A stretch of 64,000 nucleotides of DNA. Source: Planctomycetaceae bacterium. GTDB taxonomy: Bacteria > Planctomycetota > Planctomycetia > Pirellulales > Pirellulaceae. Location: assembly GCA_020638975.1 (NCBI GenBank), contig JACKHN010000006.1, positions 62,001-126,000 on the forward strand, read 5' to 3'. Positions 17,659 through 24,894 of the stretch are shown piece by piece. Under the pieces are notes generated by a model. That model saw only the letters and a list, made by a program, of their open reading frames with translations. It was not told the origin of the DNA and searched no databases. Position 1 is the first letter of the stretch. Every line of letters starts with the position of its first letter. The translations under genes were made by a program, and so were the position numbers.

Positions 17659-17732
17659 CACTCAACTCCTTCTTCATTGGGACGCAAGTTATCTCGCCGA
17701 TCATTTCCAAACGCGGCGGAGCCGCAACCAAA

Positions 17733-17785
17733 GTAGCCTGACTCTCCGAGTCGGGAATCACGCCCGACTCAGAGAGTCAGGCTAC
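17733..17785. repeat. Palindrome with GTAGCCTGACTCT arms
   Basis: Arms GTAGCCTGACTCTCCGAGTC (17733) and GACTCAGAGAGTCAGGCTAC (ending 17785) pair with one mismatch around a short loop. It lies between two minus-strand small genes and lacks a T-tract, so is a REP-like palindrome. Confidence 0.85.
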
Positions 17786-17823
17786 GAAGTCAAGCTTTCT
17801 TCCTTATCGTTCGCGAGTTACTT

Positions 17824-17994
17824 TCAGATCTGCCCGCGGCGCATCCCGCCCGATACGAAGGACAGAATCGCAAGGACCAGGAAAACCACGAACAGGATCT
17901 TCGCGGCTCCCATGAAGGAACCGGCGATTCCTCCAAAGCCGAGAACTCCGGCAATTAACGCGATCACAAGTAACGTGATGGCTAGATTCAACAT
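17824..17994 (-). CDS. DUF1328 (YtjA) family membrane protein
   Basis: 56 residues from the ATG at 17994 (MLNLAITLLVIALIAGVLGF), which has GGAG 8 bp before it; an ATG 15 bp further upstream lacks this. Two membrane helices separated by GGIAGSFMGAAKI and ending VSGGMRRGQI are the YtjA/DUF1328 pattern. These inner-membrane proteins are stress-induced in other bacteria; their molecular role is unknown. Confidence 0.9.
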   Translation of the reverse strand: MLNLAITLLVIALIAGVLGFGGIAGSFMGAAKILFVVFLVLAILSFVSGGMRRGQI

Positions 17995-18188
17995 GGTCAG
18001 GTTCTCCAATGAAAAAGAAGTGCTGGTTTCGCCTTTACCAGCTGGGCTCGTAACAAACGATTTGATTTTCGTAGAATCAGGTTAGCAAGCTTGAGTAGGG
18101 CATCGTCCGTTTTCAGTGACGCGCGCCAAGTTGGCCGCGGTATTCGAGTGATAACGATTCCAAACGAATTCAACATTTTGTTCACTGA

Positions 18189-18452
18189 TCACGCTGCGGC
18201 TTTCGGCTGCTTGTCGCCCGCAGCGTTCGCCGTTCGCTTCGCGATGGACACGATATGTCCTGCGGTGAGGACTCCAATCGCGAAACCGATGATCAAGGTT
18301 CCGAACAACAAGGCGGCGTTTGGCATCGTCACCGTCAGGAACAGCAAGTTCGTTTCGACGGCTTGCGTGTTCTGCAACACGACAATCAAAACCAACAAAC
18401 TGGTCACAGCGATGGCCACTAACTTCACTTTGTTAAGCGTTCCCTTAAACAT
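18189..18452 (-). CDS. LapA-domain (DUF1049) membrane protein
   Basis: 87 residues. Two membrane helices at about 9-27 and 43-65 with the intervening QNTQAVETNLLFLTVTMPNA, the signature of the lipopolysaccharide assembly protein A (LapA/DUF1049) domain. After helix 2 comes a basic, Ala-rich tail (SIAKRTANAAGDKQPKAAA). GGAG lies 6 bp before the ATG at 18452. No lapB is beside it, so a role in LPS control is not supported here. Confidence 0.85.
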   Translation of the reverse strand: MFKGTLNKVKLVAIAVTSLLVLIVVLQNTQAVETNLLFLTVTMPNAALLFGTLIIGFAIGVLTAGHIVSIAKRTANAAGDKQPKAAA

Positions 18453-18631
18453 GTTTCACTCCGAGTCTCGAAAGGGGCTTGAAGTATCCTGAAGCGTTAG
18501 GCTCACGTGCCGGACGGAACCCGACGTCACTAGCGCGACGTCCCGTCCGCTGCTCTTGGAAACGGCTGGCCAAGCGGGCGAGTTGCTGCACGAGAGATGT
18601 GGCAAAACAAGAACGCTACGTCGAAATGGAG

Positions 18632-18967
18632 CTACATTTTTTTGTGGAGTAGAATCGTTACCAGCAGTGATGAATCCTCGATGGCACGCAACGCATGCTC
18701 CACCGATCCTGCCAGATAGATCAGCTTACCCGTCGTCAACTCGCACTCCGCGTCTCCCGCCTGAAACGCGATGTTGCCTTCCAGGCAGAGGACGGTGATT
18801 TCACCCGGCACCTGGTGCCGCTTGATTTCTTTACCGGCAGGCAGGACCAGCCGAATTATTTCTAGCGAGTCCGTCTTGACCAACGTGGTCGTCTGGGCGC
18901 CGTCGATCTTCGCACCAAGAGGACGGATGTCGATGACTTCTGCGGGTTTCGCGTGTGATATAGCCAT
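18632..18967 (-). CDS. Cupin-domain protein
   Basis: 111 residues with one small beta-barrel: LPAGKEIKRHQVPGEITVLC carries cupin motif 1 (with His and Glu), and LTTGKLIYLAGSVEHALRAI carries motif 2 (with His). Such proteins bind a metal and either sense or modify small molecules; specificity is not visible. AAGGAG is 9 bp before the ATG at 18967. It belongs to the minus-strand stress-type run. Confidence 0.88.
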   Translation of the reverse strand: MAISHAKPAEVIDIRPLGAKIDGAQTTTLVKTDSLEIIRLVLPAGKEIKRHQVPGEITVLCLEGNIAFQAGDAECELTTGKLIYLAGSVEHALRAIEDSSLLVTILLHKKM

Positions 18968-19003
18968 TTCGTTAATCTCCTTCGTTTAGGTTTGCGTTTG
19001 CCA

Positions 19004-19291
19004 TTAAGCCGCGGGCCTGTGGACCTGCACTGGCGCCGCTCTCTCCAACCGTACTAGGTTCGCGCGCTGGAACGGGCCGCTTTCCAGCGTGTACTCGACT
19101 GCCTGACCGCGGCGCAGATCATCGAACCCGCGCCGACCTTCAACCACCTCGTGGGAAAAGAAAACGTCTCGACCATCCTCGGCTTCGATAAAGCCATAAC
19201 CCTTGTCGTTATGGTCTGGGACGAGCCGGACGTTAGGCCGATATGCCTGCTGCGACAAATGAACGAGCTTTTTGATCATGCCTGTGGCCAT
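19004..19291 (-). CDS. Cold-shock-domain protein
   Basis: 95 residues from the ATG at 19291 (GGGAGA upstream). The RNP1-like KGYGFI (with the preceding DHND) and RNP2-like DVFFSH motifs, then GRRGFDDLRRGQAVEYTLES, make an S1-like nucleic-acid-binding cold-shock domain. It differs from CspA by a ~30-residue N-terminal extension (MATGMIKKLVHLSQQAYRPN). Likely an RNA chaperone or regulator under stress. Confidence 0.88.
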   Translation of the reverse strand: MATGMIKKLVHLSQQAYRPNVRLVPDHNDKGYGFIEAEDGRDVFFSHEVVEGRRGFDDLRRGQAVEYTLESGPFQRANLVRLERAAPVQVHRPAA

Positions 19292-19326
19292 AAGGTCGTC
19301 TCCCGACGTAACCAAGGAATTCATGC

Positions 19327-19527
19327 TCAGCTTGTGGAGCGAACGTTGGCTCGTCGTCGTTTCAGCCTGTCGGCCAAGCCCACGTGATTCGAAGTGATTC
19401 TGTCAAACGGTGCGTCGCACACCGGGCAAACCTCCGCCAATTCGTCATGCAACGCCACCTTGCAACTCTCGCAGCGGTAACCCCGCAGATCAACGACGAT
19501 GGAAGTTGGATTGATGCTCTCTTGCAT
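19327..19527 (-). CDS. Small zinc-ribbon protein
   Basis: 66 residues. Two Cys pairs, CESC and CPVC, about 18 residues apart (YRCESCKVALHDELAEVCPV), form a rubredoxin- or zinc-ribbon-like knuckle, followed by a basic tail (ADRLKRRRANVRSTS). Start at 19527 is supported by AAGGA 6 bp upstream. Probably a metal-binding regulatory or structural protein; no partner visible. It ends 35 bp before the cold-shock gene start. Confidence 0.72.
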   Translation of the reverse strand: MQESINPTSIVVDLRGYRCESCKVALHDELAEVCPVCDAPFDRITSNHVGLADRLKRRRANVRSTS

Positions 19528-19604
19528 TGATGATCCTTGTGGCTCGTCGAATCGCATTCGAGAAATTGACCTCTAGCGTTCGGCTTCGTCCCAAATGATT
19601 CGGG

Positions 19605-19826
19605 TTACGGTCCGCAGAAATGCTTTAGCGGTGCGCCAAGTTGCCATGCGATGTCGTCGCTTGGCGTACTGAGAGCCAGGGCGATCTTCACTCGCTGGGT
19701 CGCGTTGGGAGTCCATCGACCGCGTAGGGTTGCTTGCAACCGTTGGAGATCCACACCGCTTTTCTCGGACAAACTCAATAGGGAAACGCCTTTTTGTACG
19801 CACAGCACTTGAAGACTGGTTGCCAT
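19605..19826 (-). CDS. Small HTH (XRE-like) regulator
   Basis: 73 residues: LQVLCVQKGVSLLSLSEKSG, VDLQRLQATLRGRWTPNATQ, then RVKIALALSTPSDDIAWQLG. This is a lambda-repressor-like helix-turn-helix, of the short form that continues with an EIAW-type motif. Its ATG shares a base with the stop of the GlsB-like gene (TAATG), so the two are translationally coupled. It may regulate the stress island, which is inference from position only. Confidence 0.78.
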   Translation of the reverse strand: MATSLQVLCVQKGVSLLSLSEKSGVDLQRLQATLRGRWTPNATQRVKIALALSTPSDDIAWQLGAPLKHFCGP

Positions 19827-20086
19827 TACGCTCTTCCCCTCGTTGCGATGAATCGATATCCGATCAACAAGATCACGGAACCTCCGATGGCGATTATCAG
19901 GCTGCGGACGTCGAACCCACTCATCCCCCCTAACCCAAGTGTCGAACCGAGCATTCCACCGAGGAGGGCTCCCCCAATTCCCAGTAGGATCGTGACGATG
20001 ATTCCTCCAGGATCCCTCCCCGGCATGATCCACTTGGCAACGACTCCGGCGGCAAGTCCGAACACGATCCACAACAGGATTCCCAT
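19826..20086 (-). CDS. GlsB/YeaQ/YmgE family stress membrane protein
   Basis: 86 residues with three membrane helices; signature pieces are WIVFGLAAGVVAKWIMPGRD, PGGIIVTILLGIGGALLGG and SGFDVRSLIIAIGGSVILL. Proteins of this transglycosylase-associated family are small stress-induced inner-membrane proteins of unknown activity. GGAGG is 5 bp before the ATG at 20086. The structured RNA copy 2 ends 82 bp upstream on the same strand, and a GACTCGGGC/GCCCGAGTC hairpin lies between them. Confidence 0.92.
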   Translation of the reverse strand: MGILLWIVFGLAAGVVAKWIMPGRDPGGIIVTILLGIGGALLGGMLGSTLGLGGMSGFDVRSLIIAIGGSVILLIGYRFIATRGRA

Positions 20087-20168
20087 AACAACCTCCAGAA
20101 GTCATTTCCATTGAGCGCCACTCGTGCTGGTGACTCGGGCTGCGTCGCCCGAGTCATCGAGAGCGCGT

Positions 20169-20266
20169 AAAAAAACCGATGTGGCAAAACACTCGTAGGT
20201 GTTCCGCCACATCGGTTTACTTTTCAACGAGCCTCCTGGTAATTCCAAGCTGCTCTTTATCTAGTC
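20169..20266 (-). ncRNA. Structured RNA element with intrinsic terminator, copy 2
   Basis: Minus strand, same order as copy 1: GACTAGATAAAGAGCAG (20266-20250), a 5-bp hairpin CTTGG/CCAGG, linker AGGCTCGTTGAAAAGTAA, then a hairpin with perfect 13-bp arms (20173-20185 and 20206-20218), an inner AACAC/GTGTT helix and seven Ts. Relative to copy 1 several stem positions change on both sides, for example C-G to T-A, which indicates conserved structure. It is upstream of the GlsB-like gene and divergent from the MpsC gene at 20520. Confidence 0.75.
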
Positions 20267-20519
20267 ATCCGAAAGAACACGGAGAAATGGATGGTGGTCC
20301 CTTCTCGCGATGATGGTAAGTCTACAGCATCCTGGCACTAAAACAAGCGACAGGCTTTGGATTACACCGATTTGCTACGACGTCGGCGGAGTAAGTTGTT
20401 GGGGATTCGTGTAGAATTGCAACCGTTCGTCGCGGCGTGTTGCTTGTTTTAGAACAGTTGCACATATTTTCGCCTTCCTGTCATCCCAGTGTTCTTTCGA
20501 TAGGACTATAAGCTCGTTT

Positions 20520-20900
20520 ATGAAGACACTTGGAGAAATCGAATCCGCCGTCAGCCAAGGGATGTCGCGATTCGAGCAGGAATATATGGGCCGCGGTCCC
20601 AAAGACATTCACACGCACTTAATTGGCGATCTCCTGGTGGTTCGCTTGCAAGGCGTTTTGACTGCGGCTGAGCAGCATCTGGTGAGGACACTCGCCCCAG
20701 AGAAGGGGCGCGATCTGCTGAAGCAGGTCCGATCACAGCTCATCGAAATCGCACGACCGGCCTTGGACGAACTGGTAGAGGGCATTACCGGAATCAAACC
20801 CCGCAGTCTGCACCACGACATCAGTACGCTCACGGGCGAAGAAGTCGTGATTTTCACGCTGGAAGCGGTGCCTGAGTACCGTGAGAGCAATCGGAAATAA
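20520..20900 (+). CDS. DUF2294/MpsC family protein
   Basis: 126 residues. MKTLGEIESAVSQGMSRFEQ, EYMGRGPKDIHTHLIGDLLV and LHHDISTLTGEEVVIFTLEA are the DUF2294 signature. The family is now also annotated as MpsC, after a reported link to a Na+-translocating membrane-potential system; other members are simply unknown. Cytosolic, no signal peptide. No mpsA/mpsB partner is nearby. It is the first plus-strand gene after the stress island. Confidence 0.85.
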   Translation: MKTLGEIESAVSQGMSRFEQEYMGRGPKDIHTHLIGDLLVVRLQGVLTAAEQHLVRTLAPEKGRDLLKQVRSQLIEIARPALDELVEGITGIKPRSLHHDISTLTGEEVVIFTLEAVPEYRESNRK

Positions 20901-21098
20901 CGCGATTTCATAAGCACCGGTCGCATTTTCAGGACAACCAACGAATCCGTTCGCGATGCTATAATCGCATTTGCCTCAGCTGGTGGTTCCGATGACGGCG
21001 TAAAGGCAAGTAGATGCGAGTTGCACATTTCAATGCCCTGGCTCGCAGTAACGCGTACGAAGAGAAATCACTTCCTAGACTCGAAGGTATCGAACGAC

Positions 21099-22943
21099 AT
21101 GAAATATCTACTACCGCTTGTCCTCCTCACGATATGCTCGTTTGCACTGGCGGCGGATCGCCCGAATATCCTGTGGCTGACCTGTGAAGACAACAGCGTC
21201 GACTGGGTCGGATGTTATGGCAACCCGTATGCGGACACTCCTAACATCGACAAGCTGGCCGCTGATGGCTTTCAGTACATGCACTGTTATGCCAACGCGC
21301 CGGTTTGTGCTCCCTCGCGAAGCACTTGGATTACGGGTGTTCATGCCTTGTCGATGGGCACTCATCCGATGCGCAGCCGGTACCCGATCCCGCATGACAC
21401 GATCAAGTACTACCCAGACCTGCTGAAAGAGGTCGGATACTACGTCGGAAACGTGACCAAGACCGACTACAACATTGGAGGTCGCGATGACAAAAGTGCG
21501 TGGGATACGAATAAGGTCGATTGGGACACGCTAAAACAAAAACAGCCTTTCTTTATGGTAATCAACAACACCAAGTCCCACGAATCCAAAGCGTTTGGCG
21601 ATGTGAACAACACAACACACAGTCCCGACGATGTGCGACTTGCCAAGTACCATCCCGACATTCCGGACATCCGCAAGAATTACGCTCATTACCACGACCA
21701 GATGAAGAAGATGGACGCCGACATCGGTGCGGCGCTGGCAGATCTCGCAGCGAGCGGCCTTGCCGAGAATACCATCGTGGTGCATAACTCGGATCACGGC
21801 GGAGTGATTGCTCGCAGCAAGCGGTTTCTATTTAACAGCGGCACGCACTGCCCGCTCATCATTCGAATACCCGACAAGTTCAGTCACCTGCGACCGGCAG
21901 AACCTGGCAGCAAGGTCGACACTCTCGTCAGCTTCATTGATATGACGAAGACTTGGCTGAACATCTGTGGCGCCGAAACACCGGACTACCTGCAAGGAAA
22001 GATATTTCTTGGGTCCGACGCGGAACCACGTGAGTATCACGTCAGCTTTCGCGCTCGCATGGACGAGCGTTGCGACAACGTACGCGCCATCCGTGACAAG
22101 CGGTTCCTGTACATTCGCAACTATATGCCTTACGCACCTTGGGGCCAGCATTTGAATTACCTGTGGACGATGCGTGCCACGCAGGCCTGGGAGGAATATC
22201 ATTTGGCAGGCAAGACGGATGCCGTGACGGGCAGGTTCTTCGGTACGAAGCCAATGGAGGAACTCTACGACACGTCAGTTGATCCGGATAACGTAAACAA
22301 TCTCATCGACGATCCAAAGTACGCGAAAGAACTAGCACGGCTGAGCAAAGCACTCGATCAGTGGCAGCTTGATCACTTCGATTCGGGACTACTTCCGGAG
22401 AGCGAAGTCGTGCGGCGTTCCGAAGAGACCGGAACCACGATCTACGACCTCGTCCGCGATCCGGCGTTGTATGATCTTAAAGCAATCCAACAGGCCGCGT
22501 CATTGGCGTTAGCGCAAGATGCGGCAAACATCCCGACGTTCTACACGAATTTGACACATCCAGATGGCGGGATTCGCTATTGGGCGATCGAAGGATGCTT
22601 CCATCTGCAGGACCGCACCTCGCTTGATTTGGACCTGATTCGCAAGTCGCTCGAAGATGATTCACACCACGTACGAATTATGGCGGCCTGGATTCTCTAC
22701 AAGAGTGGTGACAAGCAATCCGCTCAATCTTGTTGGAACGAACTGTTGGCGAGCAGTTCCTACGCCTCGTTGAAAATCTTCAACATCATCGACTGGATCG
22801 GCGATGGCATCGAGCCGTACAAGGATTCAATGCGAGCCTGCGAGTTCAGTCATGGTGGCTACGTCGGACGTATGCAGGAGTACTTGGGAGTCAGTGCGGA
22901 GCCAAAGAAGAAGGTACGAAACAAGAAGAAGGAGGATAAGTAG
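21099..22943 (+). CDS. Secreted sulfatase with C-terminal helical-repeat region
   Basis: 614 residues from the ATG at 21099, which gives a clean signal peptide (MKYLLPLVLLTICSFALAAD); the open frame begins earlier but that part is not signal-like. Metal-binding PNILWLTCEDNS is at 22-33, with Glu-Asp in place of Asp-Asp. The formylglycine motif CAPSR is at 70-74 and HNSDHGG near residue 228. After the catalytic part, residues from about 460 on read like HEAT repeats (DLTHPDGGIRYWAIEGCFHL-like helices). The C-terminus is basic. Probably acts on sulfated glycans in the periplasm or outside. Confidence 0.9.
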   Translation: MKYLLPLVLLTICSFALAADRPNILWLTCEDNSVDWVGCYGNPYADTPNIDKLAADGFQYMHCYANAPVCAPSRSTWITGVHALSMGTHPMRSRYPIPHDTIKYYPDLLKEVGYYVGNVTKTDYNIGGRDDKSAWDTNKVDWDTLKQKQPFFMVINNTKSHESKAFGDVNNTTHSPDDVRLAKYHPDIPDIRKNYAHYHDQMKKMDADIGAALADLAASGLAENTIVVHNSDHGGVIARSKRFLFNSGTHCPLIIRIPDKFSHLRPAEPGSKVDTLVSFIDMTKTWLNICGAETPDYLQGKIFLGSDAEPREYHVSFRARMDERCDNVRAIRDKRFLYIRNYMPYAPWGQHLNYLWTMRATQAWEEYHLAGKTDAVTGRFFGTKPMEELYDTSVDPDNVNNLIDDPKYAKELARLSKALDQWQLDHFDSGLLPESEVVRRSEETGTTIYDLVRDPALYDLKAIQQAASLALAQDAANIPTFYTNLTHPDGGIRYWAIEGCFHLQDRTSLDLDLIRKSLEDDSHHVRIMAAWILYKSGDKQSAQSCWNELLASSSYASLKIFNIIDWIGDGIEPYKDSMRACEFSHGGYVGRMQEYLGVSAEPKKKVRNKKKEDK

Positions 22944-22980
22944 GCGGCGAATCTGCAACTGGATCCCGTACACCTTCCTT

Positions 22981-23520
22981 ATGGAACCTGACAAGTCAGC
23001 CTCGGAAGCACGCGCGAGCGAGTCGCCACCGTCGTCAATCGCGGATTTAACGGCGACCGCCTATCACGAAGCCGGTCACGCTGTCATGGCGTTGACGTTG
23101 GGCCGTCCGATTGAAAAGGTCACGATCTCACCCGCACAGCTGCAAACCGGAGGCAGTCGCCTCGGTGCGTGTAAGATCCAAAAGGGGCGGCTCAAAGCTT
23201 CGAAAGATTGGTTGGAAGACGACGTTCTGATTCTTTTCGCCGGTATGGTTGCGGAAAGTCACTTTACAACTCGTCATTGCGTACGCGGAGCTGCTCAAGA
23301 TTTGCGAGCGGTCAAACGACTACTGGCTAGTCGGGCCACAAACGAGCGTCAGCTTGAGCGTCTTGAGACGCGTCTTCTCCGCAAGGCGGAGCATTTACTC
23401 GGTGACGAAGGTCACGCCAAAGCAGTTGAGTTGATCGCTCTAGAACTCCTCCAAAAAGAAACCATCAGCGGACGAGCCGTGCGGCATCTGTTCAATCAAG
23501 CCGTCCAGCAAGTTTCCTAA
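22981..23520 (+). CDS. Stand-alone M41 (FtsH-type) peptidase domain protein
   Basis: 179 residues from the ATG at 22981. AYHEAGHAVMALTLGRPIEK carries the zinc-binding HEAGH (His29, Glu30, His33). The downstream LFAGMVAESHF and GAAQDLRAVKRLL correspond to the FtsH regions containing the third ligand, here Asp107. Unlike FtsH there is no AAA ATPase domain and no membrane helix. It could be an ATP-independent protease or a regulator; the activity is inferred from intact ligands. It starts 37 bp after the sulfatase stop, possibly co-transcribed. Confidence 0.82.
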   Translation: MEPDKSASEARASESPPSSIADLTATAYHEAGHAVMALTLGRPIEKVTISPAQLQTGGSRLGACKIQKGRLKASKDWLEDDVLILFAGMVAESHFTTRHCVRGAAQDLRAVKRLLASRATNERQLERLETRLLRKAEHLLGDEGHAKAVELIALELLQKETISGRAVRHLFNQAVQQVS

Positions 23521-23571
23521 TTCCATGTCAGGAACGCTTAGAATCGGCCCAACAACTCTTCTTTCTTTTGT

Positions 23572-23625
23572 GTAGCGTCCGCTGTGCGGACCTCAGGGAT
23601 TCCTGGTCCGCACAGCGGACCCTAC
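23572..23625. repeat. Palindrome between convergent genes
   Basis: Arms GTAGCGTCCGCTGTGCGGAC (23572) and GTCCGCACAGCGGACCCTAC (ending 23625) pair with one mismatch. It lies between the convergent M41 and NHL genes and could act as a bidirectional terminator, but no T-tract follows; the GTAG..CTAC ends resemble the palindrome at 17733. Confidence 0.85.
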
Positions 23626-23679
23626 TCTTAAAATGCCGAAGCTATTTTTGAGCTGGTCTTCAATACCCGATTCAGGCGA

Positions 23680-24684
23680 TTACTTGACGCGCACCAACTT
23701 CATAATGCGTCCAGATACGTTCCAGTCTTGGACATAGAGATTGCCGTCGGCGTCCCAGAAAGATCCATGTGTGCCGTTGAAGATGCCTTCGATCCATTGA
23801 TCTTGCGGTACATTGAAGTTCACTCGCGTACTAGGATCAGCATTGTGGCCAAGTACAGCGATGATCGTGTTGCTCTTGTCGAGGATCACCAGTCGTCCAT
23901 GCAGGTCTGGCACGGACACGTAGTCACCTTGCACCGCGGCGGACGTGGGCATGCCTAAACCAGTCACCACTTCCTCGATGAAATTCCCATCGAGATCATA
24001 GTGCAGCAAGCGACCCTTGGGCTGATGGTTGCGATCGCAAATCAGTAAGCGAGGAGGCTCGTAACGCGTATCGAGCGTCATGCCATGAGCTGTGTTGAAC
24101 TCTTTAAGCTCGTTGCCTTTCGAGCCGAAGTGCATCAAGTATTTGCCGGCCTTATCGAATTTGAAAATGTGATTACTCGCATAGCCGTCTGAAAGGAAGA
24201 TGTCACCGTTGGGAGCGACGGTGATTGCAGTCGGATTGAACTTTTCGAGCTTCAGGCCCGATTCGACGGGGAACGGTAACTTCAACACGATCTCGCCACT
24301 GTGAGCGTTGAACTTGATTCCTTCCGCGTTCGCGTTGCGTGCTCCATAGATAAACTCGCCGCCTTCTTCTTCCCGAATCTCCATGTCATGAATACTTGAG
24401 TACTGATCCCCAAGATAAGACTGGATCACCTTGCCATCGGGCGAGAAGACCACCACGCCCTTGTTGGCACTTGTATAAATGTTGCCCGCCTTGTCGATCA
24501 CCACGCCACCGTGAGTCGGTCCCAACGCCGACTGCCCATCCGGTCTCAGTCCCCAACCTGGCACCGTATCAAACGTCATTATCCCGCAACCCATTCGAAC
24601 GGGCTTCGTCTCGCCGACCGCGATTAAGGGCCAAGTAAAACAAATCGCGATCGTCGCGGCGATGAAAGGCGAACCGTTCTTCAT
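23680..24684 (-). CDS. Secreted NHL-repeat six-bladed beta-propeller protein
   Basis: 334 residues from the ATG at 24684 (GAGGAG upstream), signal peptide MKNGSPFIAATIAICFTWPL then IAVGET. The body has repeated propeller blades: HGGVVIDKAGNIYTSANKG, ITVAPNGDIFLSDGYASNHI, FDKAGKYLMHFGSKG and SFWDADGNLYVQDWNVSGRI. NHL-type proteins of planctomycetes of this length are exported and may be peptidylglycolate-lyase-like or carbohydrate binding; no catalytic residue set is recognised. Divergent from the P-type ATPase at 24895. Confidence 0.82.
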   Translation of the reverse strand: MKNGSPFIAATIAICFTWPLIAVGETKPVRMGCGIMTFDTVPGWGLRPDGQSALGPTHGGVVIDKAGNIYTSANKGVVVFSPDGKVIQSYLGDQYSSIHDMEIREEEGGEFIYGARNANAEGIKFNAHSGEIVLKLPFPVESGLKLEKFNPTAITVAPNGDIFLSDGYASNHIFKFDKAGKYLMHFGSKGNELKEFNTAHGMTLDTRYEPPRLLICDRNHQPKGRLLHYDLDGNFIEEVVTGLGMPTSAAVQGDYVSVPDLHGRLVILDKSNTIIAVLGHNADPSTRVNFNVPQDQWIEGIFNGTHGSFWDADGNLYVQDWNVSGRIMKLVRVK

Positions 24685-24894
24685 GGTGTGGACTCCTCGT
24701 TGGTGGCGCTTGAATGACGGGGTATTGGGTTGCGGCCAACGTGAAACATTAGAACAGCTTCTGCGTTGGCGGTCCCTAGTATCAGGTCGAGTGATTGGTA
24801 ATTCAACCCTCCGAACTAGTCCAGACCTCCCTGACGGCCGAAGATTGTGCCCGTACAATGGGCCCGTAACAAACAAGGATTGGATCGAGACGCA

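Noticed and set aside
17733..17785. Intrinsic terminator
   Set aside because: The stem is strong but neither side is followed by a T-tract, so I call it a palindromic repeat.
17997..18185. Minus-strand 62-codon open frame between DUF1328 and LapA-like genes
   Set aside because: No good start context and no membrane or domain pattern, unlike its real small neighbours.
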